Of a stretch of DNA of 64,000 nt, positions 18,275 to 26,721 are shown one piece after another (position 1 is the stretch's first letter; every line of letters starts with the position of its first letter). The notes beneath the pieces are model-generated. The model was given only the letters and a program-made list of their open reading frames with translations, searched no databases and had not been told where the DNA came from. This DNA comes from Candidatus Kuenenia stuttgartensis. Lineage in GTDB: Bacteria; Planctomycetota; Planctomycetia; Isosphaerales; Isosphaeraceae. Location: the NCBI GenBank assembly GCA_945865635.1, contig CAMBEP010000001.1, positions 105,837 to 169,836 of the forward strand, read 5' to 3'. Made by a program: the position numbers and the translations under genes.

Positions 18275-18685
18275 ATGGGTTACTGGGGTGTGAAAAGTTA
18301 CGAGAACGACTTGACGCACGATGCGCTTGACGCGGGTTTTGACAAGGTGCATGAGGCAAGTTACGAGGCCTTGATGGATGATCGTAACCCGTTGCCTTAT
18401 GAGAAAGTTCATGAACAACTGGCCAATCAGGAAACTCTGGATCAATCCCTGGTCGCCCTGGATGAGATGGTCGACGGGGTGGCCTATGAGCTCGACGACG
18501 AGTCGAAACTGGCCTGGGTCGGGGTGGTGATCAGACATGTGGAGTGCAGGCTCGATCTGACGAAGGAGATGCTCCAGCGAGCCATATCGATTCTTGAAAA
18601 TGAGGATATGGAATGGCCTCGGCCTACGGAGCGCAAGATGCGTTTGGAGACAGAGTTGGCACTTCTTCGAAAGCGACTGGCCTGA
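18275..18685 (+). CDS. Small conserved protein of unknown function (DUF4259-like start)
   Basis: 136 residues from ATG 18275, supported by AAGGAT about 10 bases upstream; a TTG at 18215 would add 20 residues without support. The opening MGYWGVKSYENDLTHDALD recalls the GAWG-x-x-xFENDxAxD motif of DUF4259-type proteins. The remainder is charged and helical, ending in a Leu/Arg-rich helix. It is cytoplasmic by composition. It follows the DUF4188-like gene by 71 bases. Function is unknown. Confidence 0.7.
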   Translation: MGYWGVKSYENDLTHDALDAGFDKVHEASYEALMDDRNPLPYEKVHEQLANQETLDQSLVALDEMVDGVAYELDDESKLAWVGVVIRHVECRLDLTKEMLQRAISILENEDMEWPRPTERKMRLETELALLRKRLA

Positions 18686-18785
18686 GCCGGCGAATTTGGA
18701 ATTCTGTCTTGGATTGTGAAGCGTAATGCAACCAGCACAGGATTGTGTTCAAAGCGATTTCGAACCAGATTAGGTCAAGCCCAAA

Positions 18786-20531
18786 ATGACTCCGATAAAA
18801 TCGCATCGTCGTCGGTTTTTGCGAGACAATGCTGTTTGCCTTTCCGCCATGAGTTTGGCCTTGTCGGCAGAACCATGGCGGCCGCTTCAGGCGGGTACAG
18901 CCGGCCGGCCGATTGGCCGCGAGTTTGAGTCGGACATCGCAATTATTGGTGGTGGATTGGGCGGATTTGCTGCCGCAATGGCGGCCTTGGAGTCGGGCCA
19001 AACCGTGGTCTTGACTGAAGAAACGGACTGGATCGGCGGCCAATTGACGAGTCAGGCTGTGCCTCCGGATGAGAATCCATGGATCGAAACCTATGGTGCT
19101 AACAGGAGTTATCAGGAGTTTCGGCGGCTCGTTCGTCATTACTATCGCGAAAACTATCCGCTCACGGACGAAGCTCGCCGGGATCCGCTTCTGAACCCCG
19201 GAAATGGCTCCGTTTCAAGGCTTTGCCATGAGCCACGGGTCGCTCTAGCGGTCATGATCAATCTTCTGGCACGTTATGTTTCCAGTGGTCAGCTCTTGGT
19301 TTTGACAGATCATGCCCCAATCGCGGCTGAGGTTGACGGCGATACGATTAAAAGCGTGATCCTTAAAGACCTTCGGACCAATCAGACGAGAGCCGTTCTG
19401 GCATCGCTTTTTATCGATGCCACTGAGCTGGGTGATCTTGCAGAGCTGGCCCATACAGAGCATGTCACCGGCTTTGAATCAAGGACGCAAACTGGCGAAC
19501 CGCGAGCCCCTGAGCAGGCTCAGCCATGGAATCAGCAGGCATTTACGATCTGCTTTGCCGTCGATCACAGGCCTTCGGAAGACCATACAATTGATAAGCC
19601 GCCTGAATATGCCAGATGGAAGGATTATGTGCCACCGCTGAAGCCTCTATGGCCTGGAAAGCTGCTTTCGCTCACTTATTCCAATCCTTATACTCTGGAG
19701 CCGAAGACGCTTGGCTTTGATCCCACAAAACCCGATCAGCCCGGCTGGTGGAAGTATCGGCGCATCATCGATGCAGCCAAATTTGCCACAGGTCGATATC
19801 CATCCAGCGGAGTCTGTCTAGTCAACTGGCCGCAGAATGATTACCTGCCTGGCCCATTGATCGGCCCGGGTGTAACTTCTGAAATGGCAAGTAAACATCT
19901 GACCAGCGCCCGGCAATTAAGCCTTTCGCTGCTCTATTGGCTCCAGACGGAAGCTCCAAGACCAGATGGAGGTGCAGGCTGGAAGGGGCTCAAATTGCGC
20001 GGCGACCTGTTGGGAACTCAGGATGGGTTGGCCAAATCGGCCTATATTCGAGAGAGCCGTCGATTGAAAACCCGATTCACAGTGACCAGCAGACATGTGG
20101 GCACTGAGGATCGAAGGGCTGAACTCGGCAATACATCCTCCGGCCCGGTCAAGGCTTCTGACTTTGCCGACAGTGTCGGAATCGGTGCCTATCGAATCGA
20201 CCTGCACCCGTCGACCGGCGGCGACAATTACATCGATCTATCAAGCCTGCCGTTTCAGATCCCTCTAGGCAGCCTGATCCCAATCCGCATGAAAAATCTG
20301 ATCCCAGCCTGCAAAAATCTTGGAGTGACCCACCTTACCAATGGCTGCTATAGGCTCCATCCCGTAGAGTGGGCCATTGGGGAAGCCGCCGGCACGCTGG
20401 CTTCGTTCAGCATCAGCCAGAAGCTGGAAATTCATTCCATTTACGAAAACTCGAAGCAAAGGGCCTTGTTTTTAAGCAGGCTGGATGCTCGCGGGGTCAG
20501 TCGCGTCTGGTCCGAAACCAAAGCCCTGTAG
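18786..20531 (+). CDS. Exported FAD-dependent oxidoreductase
   Basis: 581 residues. The N-terminus has a twin-arginine-like signal (HRRRFLRDNAVCLSAMSLAL), so it is probably exported folded with its cofactor. An FAD-binding Rossmann motif follows (IAIIGGGLGGFAAAMAALESG split over about 50-70), then WIGGQLTSQ, typical of the FAD_oxidored family PF12831 widespread in planctomycetes. The C-terminal half ends with the second dinucleotide-interacting segment (NLIPACKNLGVTHLTNGCYRLHP). Its substrate is unknown; relatives often sit near carbohydrate or sulfated-polysaccharide genes, but here the next genes are a sulfate importer. It is not obviously co-transcribed with that importer (150-base gap and its own promoter). 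Confidence 0.85.
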   Translation: MTPIKSHRRRFLRDNAVCLSAMSLALSAEPWRPLQAGTAGRPIGREFESDIAIIGGGLGGFAAAMAALESGQTVVLTEETDWIGGQLTSQAVPPDENPWIETYGANRSYQEFRRLVRHYYRENYPLTDEARRDPLLNPGNGSVSRLCHEPRVALAVMINLLARYVSSGQLLVLTDHAPIAAEVDGDTIKSVILKDLRTNQTRAVLASLFIDATELGDLAELAHTEHVTGFESRTQTGEPRAPEQAQPWNQQAFTICFAVDHRPSEDHTIDKPPEYARWKDYVPPLKPLWPGKLLSLTYSNPYTLEPKTLGFDPTKPDQPGWWKYRRIIDAAKFATGRYPSSGVCLVNWPQNDYLPGPLIGPGVTSEMASKHLTSARQLSLSLLYWLQTEAPRPDGGAGWKGLKLRGDLLGTQDGLAKSAYIRESRRLKTRFTVTSRHVGTEDRRAELGNTSSGPVKASDFADSVGIGAYRIDLHPSTGGDNYIDLSSLPFQIPLGSLIPIRMKNLIPACKNLGVTHLTNGCYRLHPVEWAIGEAAGTLASFSISQKLEIHSIYENSKQRALFLSRLDARGVSRVWSETKAL

Positions 20532-20587
20532 CCGATCCTAAACTGGAGAGCGGCTCGCCCCCATTTGCACATGATGGACAACTATAC

Positions 20588-20616
20588 TTGACCATCTTTA
20601 TAAAGTTATGTAAGAT
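20588..20616 (+). promoter_or_regulatory. Candidate sigma-70 promoter of the sulfate importer operon
   Basis: TTGACC (20588-20593) and TAAGAT (20611-20616) with a 17-base spacer, 65 bases upstream of the first start. This is a prediction from pattern only. Confidence 0.45.
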
Positions 20617-20680
20617 TTGATCTTGGCAGGGTCGATAAGTAGCCAAAGGCACAATCCATTTGCGGGCTGAGTGGGACCAT

Positions 20681-21787
20681 ATGCAAATCAAAATCTTGGA
20701 CGAACGCCACAATTTGTTGCATATTAAGGTTCTGAGCCTTGTGTCGGGTTTGATTGCACTTTGGTGCAGCGGGTGTGGTGCGGGGGCGTCTGTTGAATCA
20801 TCGATCAGCGACCGACTGACTTTGGGTGCATTTTCGGTAACCCGAGAAGTTTTTCACGATGGATTGATTCCAGCATTCCAAAAAGTCTGGTTCGAAAAGA
20901 CGGGTCGCAGCTTGAAGTTTGAGGAGTCTTATCTGGCATCAGGGGCCTTGTCGCGTGCGATTGGTGGTGGTTTTGACGCCGATGTGGCCGTCTTTTCGCT
21001 GGATCCGGATGTGGAACCACTCGTCAAGGCTGGTTTGGTGGATCAAACCTGGAACGCTGGGCCATCCAAAGGCCACGTGACGAGAAGTCTGGTTGTGATT
21101 GGCTACAGGCCCGATAACCCACACAAAATTCAGGACTGGCGGGATCTCGCCAAGCCCGAAGTTTCTGTCGTGTATGCAGATCCAAAAACTTCAGGCGGTG
21201 CGCGCTGGAATATTCTGGCGGCGGCCGCCGGCGGATATTGGCCGGATTCCACCGAACCTGCGTCAGGCAATAGGAATACGGCCAGTGCGGAATCGCTTTT
21301 GGCGGCTGTTCAGAAGCGGGTCAGTGTGATGGACGGATCAGGCCGACAAAGCCTGGCGACATTTTTGCGAAACTCTGGAGATGCCATTATTACTTACGAA
21401 AACGATCTGGTTCAATGCCAGCGGCTTACTGGCCGGCAGATGCCTTATGTCATTCCAAATCGTTCGTTATGGATCGAAATTCCGGCAGTGGAAGTTGTTG
21501 GAACAACCAAGAAAAATGGACGAAGCGAGACAGCCAAAGCATTTCTTGACTTTTTGAAGACCCCGGAAGCGGCTGCAATCTGGGCAGAATATGGCTTCCG
21601 GCCAGCGACAGGTTCCGGCCAGGTTCAAGGGCTGCCGTCCGTCCCCAAAGGGGTGGTCACCGTGGCACAACTAGGCGGTTGGAAGAAGGCCCGAGAGGCT
21701 GTTTTTGGAATTGATGGGTTGTGGTCGCGCGGCTTTCTCAAAGAGAAGTCACGCGATGCGAACACACCGAAAGCATCGGGAAAATAA
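20681..21787 (+). CDS. Sulfate/thiosulfate-binding lipoprotein of an ABC importer
   Basis: 368 residues from ATG 20681. A hydrophobic N-terminus ends in the lipobox SGC, so this is a lipid-anchored binding protein on the periplasmic side. It matches the Sbp/CysP family: LTLGAFSVTREVFHD (SYDPTRE-like), ALSRAIGGGFDADVAVFSL, DWRDLAKPEVSVVYADPKTSGGARWN, and YENDLVQCQR late. It delivers sulfate to the permease encoded by the next two genes. The stop is 3 bases before the cysT start, so translation is probably coupled. No sulfate-reduction genes are nearby. Confidence 0.92.
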   Translation: MQIKILDERHNLLHIKVLSLVSGLIALWCSGCGAGASVESSISDRLTLGAFSVTREVFHDGLIPAFQKVWFEKTGRSLKFEESYLASGALSRAIGGGFDADVAVFSLDPDVEPLVKAGLVDQTWNAGPSKGHVTRSLVVIGYRPDNPHKIQDWRDLAKPEVSVVYADPKTSGGARWNILAAAAGGYWPDSTEPASGNRNTASAESLLAAVQKRVSVMDGSGRQSLATFLRNSGDAIITYENDLVQCQRLTGRQMPYVIPNRSLWIEIPAVEVVGTTKKNGRSETAKAFLDFLKTPEAAAIWAEYGFRPATGSGQVQGLPSVPKGVVTVAQLGGWKKAREAVFGIDGLWSRGFLKEKSRDANTPKASGK

Positions 21788-21790
21788 GCC

Positions 21791-22609
21791 ATGAGCTCGA
21801 CCGTTGACCAACGTCGTACGTCTATCTATGGCAAGCTCTTGCGTTGGGGCTGCCTGCTTTATCTTGGTGTTGTTCTGATCTTTCCGCTCTCAGGAGTGGT
21901 TCTCAGAGCGGTTTCGGCCGGGCCTTCGAGAATCTGGTCTGAGGTCACAAATCCGTTTGCCTGGCATGCCATCATGCTTAGTCTTTCGACAGCCATTGTG
22001 ATGGTCCTGATCTCGGTCTTCACCGGCACAGCCACAGCCTGGGTCTTGGCGCGTTACGAATTTCCGGGCAAGGGGCTGGTCAATGCCCTTGTCGATCTGC
22101 CATTTGCCGTACCAACCATTGTGACAGGGCTAATGCTTGTCGCCATGTTTGGCCCGACAAGTACACTGGGAGTCGTCCTGAGCGGATTTGGTACACCAGT
22201 GATTTACGAGCAGTCGGGAATTGTACTCGCCTTGCTCTTTGTCTGTTTTCCGTTCGTCGTGCGAAGTGTCCAGCCTGTTCTTGAAAATCTTGACCCCGCC
22301 GAAGAAGAGTCCGCCGCTACGATGGGGGCCAGCCGATGGACGATCTTTCGGCGAGTCACATTACCAGCCCTTTTCCCGTCGATTGTTTCGGGGGCAGGTC
22401 TGTCGTTCAGCCGGGCTCTGGGTGAATTTGGCAGTGTGGTGATGGTGGCCGGCAATCGGCCGATGTCGACAAAAACAGCTCCTTTGTATGTTTATGGCGA
22501 AGTGGAAGGCTTCAATATGGAAGGGGCGCTGGCCGTGAGTCTCGTGCTTCTGACATGCTCATTAGTGAGTCTGATTGCCGTTTCCAAATGGGCGGAGCGA
22601 CAAGGATGA
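21791..22609 (+). CDS. cysT: Sulfate ABC transporter permease, CysT (CysU) type
   Basis: 272 residues, about six membrane helices. The binding-protein-dependent transport EAA loop is visible as EEESAATMGASRWTIFRRVTLPALFPSIVSG, which contacts the ATPase. DLPFAVPTIVTGLML is the typical CysT segment. It forms the heterodimeric channel with CysW. It sits in the canonical order binding protein, CysT, CysW, CysA, and its stop overlaps the cysW start (ATGA). Confidence 0.95.
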   Translation: MSSTVDQRRTSIYGKLLRWGCLLYLGVVLIFPLSGVVLRAVSAGPSRIWSEVTNPFAWHAIMLSLSTAIVMVLISVFTGTATAWVLARYEFPGKGLVNALVDLPFAVPTIVTGLMLVAMFGPTSTLGVVLSGFGTPVIYEQSGIVLALLFVCFPFVVRSVQPVLENLDPAEEESAATMGASRWTIFRRVTLPALFPSIVSGAGLSFSRALGEFGSVVMVAGNRPMSTKTAPLYVYGEVEGFNMEGALAVSLVLLTCSLVSLIAVSKWAERQG

Positions 22610-23496
22610 AACCACCGAAACCTCAACTCCAAAATACCATGACATGGCCACAACGATTTCTGATCATTGCGGTGCTGGCCTGGTTTGGTCTGCTCATTCT
22701 GGGGCCCGCCGTGGCATTGGCCCGCCGTGCATTTGCCCCAGGGGTCGGTGCCGTTTTCAAAGCATTGACGGACCCGGACGCGATCGAGGCGCTTTTGCTG
22801 ACGGCTAAAATTACGGTTGTGGTGACGATCTCGAACACAATTTTCGGGATCGCAATGGCAATCGTTCTAGTGCGCCAGCGGTTCTGGGGCAGGCGCATTG
22901 TAGACGGGCTCCTGGACTTGCCGTTTGCCGTTTCGCCAGTCATTGCCGGGCTCATGCTGATCATACTTTATGGCCCGAAGTCGACAATCGGCTCCCGACT
23001 TGAATCGTTTGGTTTCCCGATCGTTTACCACCTTCCCGGAATGATCCTGGCAGGCATGTTTGTCACCTTGCCCTTGGTGGTGCGTAGTGTTGCGCCAATT
23101 CTTGAAGAAATTGGCTCTGATCAGGAAGATGTGGCATCGACCTTGGGCGCTGACTGGTGGACCACATTTCACAGGATCACCCTGCCGACAATCCGTTGGG
23201 GGGTCGCTTATGGGGCCGCTTTGGTTGTGGCGCGTAGCCTGGGTGAATTTGGCGCTTTGCTGGTCGTTTCAGGAAACATCATTGGCCGAACCCAGACGGC
23301 GACACTTTATGTCCACGACCAAATCGAAAGCTTTGAACCACACGGTGCTTATGTCATGAGCATCGTCTTGGCAACCGTCTCGTTCTGCATTCTGGTGGGG
23401 CTGGAGACGATTCAGAACAGTGTCAGGCGTCGAGAATATGCGGCGGAAGCGAAGGAAGACGGCCAAGGGCCGATTCGTCAGATGCGCCGTCATTGA
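22606..23496 (+). CDS. cysW: Sulfate ABC transporter permease, CysW type
   Basis: 296 residues. Start ATG 22606 is chosen because it overlaps the cysT stop in an ATGA and has ACAAGG just upstream; an in-frame upstream extension overlaps cysT and is unlikely. Six membrane helices; [15 protein letters not shown] and the EAA loop [22 protein letters not shown] identify the family. The C-terminus is charged and ends before the cysA start with a gap of 67 bases. It is the second channel subunit. Confidence 0.95.
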   Translation: MKPPKPQLQNTMTWPQRFLIIAVLAWFGLLILGPAVALARRAFAPGVGAVFKALTDPDAIEALLLTAKITVVVTISNTIFGIAMAIVLVRQRFWGRRIVDGLLDLPFAVSPVIAGLMLIILYGPKSTIGSRLESFGFPIVYHLPGMILAGMFVTLPLVVRSVAPILEEIGSDQEDVASTLGADWWTTFHRITLPTIRWGVAYGAALVVARSLGEFGALLVVSGNIIGRTQTATLYVHDQIESFEPHGAYVMSIVLATVSFCILVGLETIQNSVRRREYAAEAKEDGQGPIRQMRRH

Positions 23497-23563
23497 TCAG
23501 ACTCAAAAGGCAATTCGAACTGTAACTCCATCCCATGATTTCTCTGATAAAGGTTCTGTACGA

Positions 23564-24634
23564 ATGGACATAGTCGTCCGTAACCTGAGCAAGCGATTCG
23601 GAAACTTTCAAGCGATTGACAATGTCTCGTTTGCCATCCCCTCCGGCCAGCTTGTCGCCTTGCTTGGGCCATCAGGCTCGGGCAAAAGCACAATCCTCAG
23701 AGCCATTGCAGGCTTGGAAACACCCGACTCAGGCTCCATTGAGCTGGTCGGTGAGGAAGCCACCAATCTGCCAACACAGCAGCGCGGAATCGGCTTTGTT
23801 TTTCAGCACTTTGCGCTGTTTCGACACATGACCGTGCGGCAGAATGTCGCCTTTGGGCTGGAAATCCAGAAATTGCCCAAGTGCGAAATTCAGGGACGGG
23901 TCGAGGAGTTGCTCAAACTTGTTCAGTTGACAAATTTTGCTGACCGATACCCACTTCAGCTTTCCGGTGGTCAGAGACAGAGGGTGGCGCTGGCCCGCGC
24001 CTTGGCGCCGAAGCCACGAGTTTTAATGCTCGATGAACCATTTGGCGCCCTTGACGCCAAGGTGCGCGACGAATTGCGTGTCTGGCTCCGGAGACTGCAC
24101 GATGAAAGTCATGTGACAAGCCTGTTTGTGACACACGATCAGCAGGAAGCCTTTGAGGTCTGCGATCAGGTTGTCGTATTGAATCACGGAAAGGTCGAGC
24201 AAATTGGCCCTCCACAAGAGCTTTACGAGCGACCCGCGAGCCCATTCGTGACGGAATTTCTTGGGCAGGTTAATATTCTTCGTCACGAGACGATTCTTGG
24301 CATGAATCTTCATGAGTCACGCCCCCTGCCCTTGCAGATACCTGGCTCGACAGGCGGCTCGATCTATGTTCGGCCACACGATCTGGAGATCAGTCGCGAG
24401 CAAAACGACTTGCCCGGCTGGCCTGCCCGTATCAAGCGACTCACGCCACTCGGCTGGCTGGCCCGCGTTGAATTGATTCTGCCCGACGGTACCCCGGTGC
24501 ATGTTCAAATTACGCAGGCTAATAGCTTGGAACTTGGATTGGAGAATGGACTTAATGTTTTTGTCAGGCCCAGAGATCTCAAAATTTTTGATGAGTCCAA
24601 CAAGGCCGCTGCAGCCATGAATTATGTGATTTGA
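23564..24634 (+). CDS. cysA: Sulfate ABC transporter ATP-binding protein
   Basis: 356 residues from ATG 23564, the start that places [15 protein letters not shown] in the usual N-terminal position (AAAGG upstream). ABC signatures: Walker [11 protein letters not shown]-loop [22 protein letters not shown], Walker [14 protein letters not shown], and H-loop VTHD. The region after about 235 is a TOBE-type regulatory domain ([11 protein letters not shown]). It powers uptake of sulfate by the permease pair encoded upstream. It ends the operon; a strong hairpin follows. Confidence 0.95.
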   Translation: MDIVVRNLSKRFGNFQAIDNVSFAIPSGQLVALLGPSGSGKSTILRAIAGLETPDSGSIELVGEEATNLPTQQRGIGFVFQHFALFRHMTVRQNVAFGLEIQKLPKCEIQGRVEELLKLVQLTNFADRYPLQLSGGQRQRVALARALAPKPRVLMLDEPFGALDAKVRDELRVWLRRLHDESHVTSLFVTHDQQEAFEVCDQVVVLNHGKVEQIGPPQELYERPASPFVTEFLGQVNILRHETILGMNLHESRPLPLQIPGSTGGSIYVRPHDLEISREQNDLPGWPARIKRLTPLGWLARVELILPDGTPVHVQITQANSLELGLENGLNVFVRPRDLKIFDESNKAAAAMNYVI

Positions 24635-24702
24635 ATGCTGCTCGACTGCGGACCTCAAAACTATAGACCTTCGTAAATGAGCCCTTCCGAACAGAAAAAG
24701 GG

Positions 24703-24736
24703 AATCCCCTGAATACACCTTTGTATTCAGGGGATT
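24703..24736 (-). terminator. Strong hairpin between convergent genes
   Basis: A perfect 15-bp stem (AATCCCCTGAATACA and its complement) with a 4-base loop. On the minus strand it is followed by CCCTTTTTC, so it best serves the DUF1559 gene; it may also stop transcription from cysA on the other strand. Confidence 0.85.
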
Positions 24737-24773
24737 GGTTTAGAATCAGTTGACGTCTATCCATTCTGACGGC

Positions 24774-25868
24774 TCAATATTGGTCAGCGGATAGGACTTC
24801 ACCACCGTTGCGGGTGGTCAGGGCTTGCCAGACACCCATTTGAACACCGGGCTTGGGGGCAAAGGTTTGGTCCCAAGTGGCACTTGCGCCTGTGGAGATG
24901 ATTTGGACCCAGCCTGGAACGGTATTGGTGACCGCGTTCACGGACTGAAGTGGTTCCATTGGTGTGGCAGAATTGATCGTTTCTTTGACGAATCGCACCG
25001 AACCGTCAACCATGGCAGCATTAATGCCACCAGGGTGCATGCTTGAGGCCGAGAAGATGAAAGCCATGGCCCCTGCTCCACCACTGATCTTTCGTTGTGG
25101 GTTCGGTGGGAACCCTGAGGAAATCATCGTGTCGCCGTGGTTGCCTGATGTCCACCAGTGCCAATCGCTTTGGGCAGAAGCTGTTAGAGGAACAGCCGTG
25201 TGTTCCGCAAACATGATCGTGTTTGAAGTGCCGTCAGACACGGAGCTGATTCGGACATCGCTGCAAACGTTGAACATGCCCAATTGATTGGCCTTGGCCT
25301 GACTATGAGTCGCGCGTGCACCTGAACCATTGCCGGGGATAGACCAAGTATTGACAACCCATGGGCCTGCCATGGTCGCATAGCTGGCATAAGCCATCTT
25401 GGGGCCGCCGGGAACAACTTCAAAAAATGAATCCGCAGCCAGTGTCCGAATCTCGTTGGCGTTGTCGCTTGGGCATTGAAGGTTTTTGATGCCCATGGCA
25501 TTGACCGTGGTATTCGATGGATAATAGATATTTTCCATGAAATTGGTCGCGTTAAAAATGGCGTTCTGCTCCATTTGAGGAGTCAAAAGCACAAGAGCAC
25601 CACAATTTGTGCCCAGATAACCTGCATAGGCACCTGTCAGCAAGGACCAGTACAAACCTGGTGGGTAGTTTGTATATGTGGATTCGTAGTTGGCGGCTGC
25701 AAGTGCCAACTGCTTAAGATTGTTTACGCACTGAGCACGGCGGGCGGCTTCGCGGGCCGACTGAACGGCGGGAAGTAGCAATGAAATGAGAACTGCGATG
25801 ATCGCGATGACGACCAGCAACTCGATCAGCGTAAAGCCCGATCGTTTTCTAAGTGAGGCACTACGCAT
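24774..25868 (-). CDS. DUF1559 domain protein with prepilin-type N-terminus
   Basis: 364 residues from ATG 25868, where GAGGTG lies upstream and the signal is placed normally. The prepilin motif RSGFTLIELLVVIAIIAVLISLLLPAVQ is cut after Gly and methylated at Phe in type IV pilins and pseudopilins. The conserved DUF1559 signature follows (SAREAARRAQCVNNLKQLALAAANYES), with SSMHPGGINAAMVDGSVRFV near the C-terminus. DUF1559 is hugely expanded in planctomycetes and its role is unknown; the pseudopilin-like start suggests assembly at the inner membrane. It is the second gene of a pair, after the small lipoprotein at 25945-26133. Confidence 0.93.
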   Translation of the reverse strand: MRSASLRKRSGFTLIELLVVIAIIAVLISLLLPAVQSAREAARRAQCVNNLKQLALAAANYESTYTNYPPGLYWSLLTGAYAGYLGTNCGALVLLTPQMEQNAIFNATNFMENIYYPSNTTVNAMGIKNLQCPSDNANEIRTLAADSFFEVVPGGPKMAYASYATMAGPWVVNTWSIPGNGSGARATHSQAKANQLGMFNVCSDVRISSVSDGTSNTIMFAEHTAVPLTASAQSDWHWWTSGNHGDTMISSGFPPNPQRKISGGAGAMAFIFSASSMHPGGINAAMVDGSVRFVKETINSATPMEPLQSVNAVTNTVPGWVQIISTGASATWDQTFAPKPGVQMGVWQALTTRNGGEVLSADQY

Positions 25869-25944
25869 GAAACACCTCGAATGGGTTTGGGTGAAAACGG
25901 AGAATCCGATGACGAACAGGAATGAGGCCGTGGAAAACTTGGAA

Positions 25945-26133
25945 TTACTTGGCAGGAGCTTCTTTGCCAGCAGCAGGTTTGGCTTCACCGGATTTGTTCA
26001 CAGGCGACATCCCCGCCTTGGTACCTGGATCCAGAACACCAGCTTGCGGAGCATCACCCTGACCACAGCCAATGGCCAGTGTGCATAAAAAACTAGCAAG
26101 AGTCGCAGAAACCGCACGTTTATCAATGGTCAT
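25945..26133 (-). CDS. Small lipoprotein beside the DUF1559 gene
   Basis: 62 residues, starting at ATG 26133 with GGAGATTTTC just before it. The lipobox lies near residues 19-22 (LAIGC). The mature part is a short Gly/Pro/Ala/Lys-rich tail with no fold I can see. Small lipoproteins of this kind commonly precede DUF1559 genes in planctomycetes, and the pair is likely co-transcribed: it ends 76 bases before the DUF1559 start. Confidence 0.75.
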   Translation of the reverse strand: MTIDKRAVSATLASFLCTLAIGCGQGDAPQAGVLDPGTKAGMSPVNKSGEAKPAAGKEAPAK

Positions 26134-26721
26134 GAAAATCTCCAAAGTGCTGTGATCAAAAGAGGCATCGAAGGATTTTGTATCGAGATCAAAATCCAAT
26201 ATGGAACAAAAGGGTAGTAAGCAATCCCTATGCCATATATTAGATTATTGATTCTTGATAGGTGAGACGTTATCAATAATTATGATAGACCCGATGTCAT
26301 TCGTCAAGGCTCTTAACACAAAAAAAATGGGTGTTTTTGCACCTTGATTTTATGATCTAAACATTTGCTGCTATTTTGGATTGCAGAAGCTTGGCTTTTT
26401 CAGTTTATGGCCTCTGACCGAGACAGTTTTTTAAACGTAACATTGGTCATTCTTCTAAAAAGGGTCTTTTTTTCAGTTGTATATTTTTTTGGCAGACAGA
26501 ACCGATTCGGGCGGCCTGTCGATTCCTCAGCCCATTGAGCGGCCACCGAAAATTCGGATCAAAAACCGGGTTGTTCGGCTCGGTCTCTTGCGATTCCTTA
26601 ACAAAAACCGTAGTCTATTGATTCCAACTGGTGCATGATCCGGACCAAATCTCATGCACATTTCGGGATTCAATACCAAGGATTCCTGTCATAAGGAGAT
26701 GACGGCCACTGGCCACGGATC
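26134..26721. other. AT-rich divergent regulatory region
   Basis: 588 bases between divergent promoters. AT-rich, with an imperfect inverted repeat TTATCA-ATAATT-ATGATA at 26270-26287 that could be an operator. No gene or RNA motif recognised. Confidence 0.5.

Noticed and set aside
20520..20680. Riboswitch upstream of the sulfate importer
   Set aside because: I found no SAM, cobalamin or other known leader structure; only a sigma-70-like promoter.
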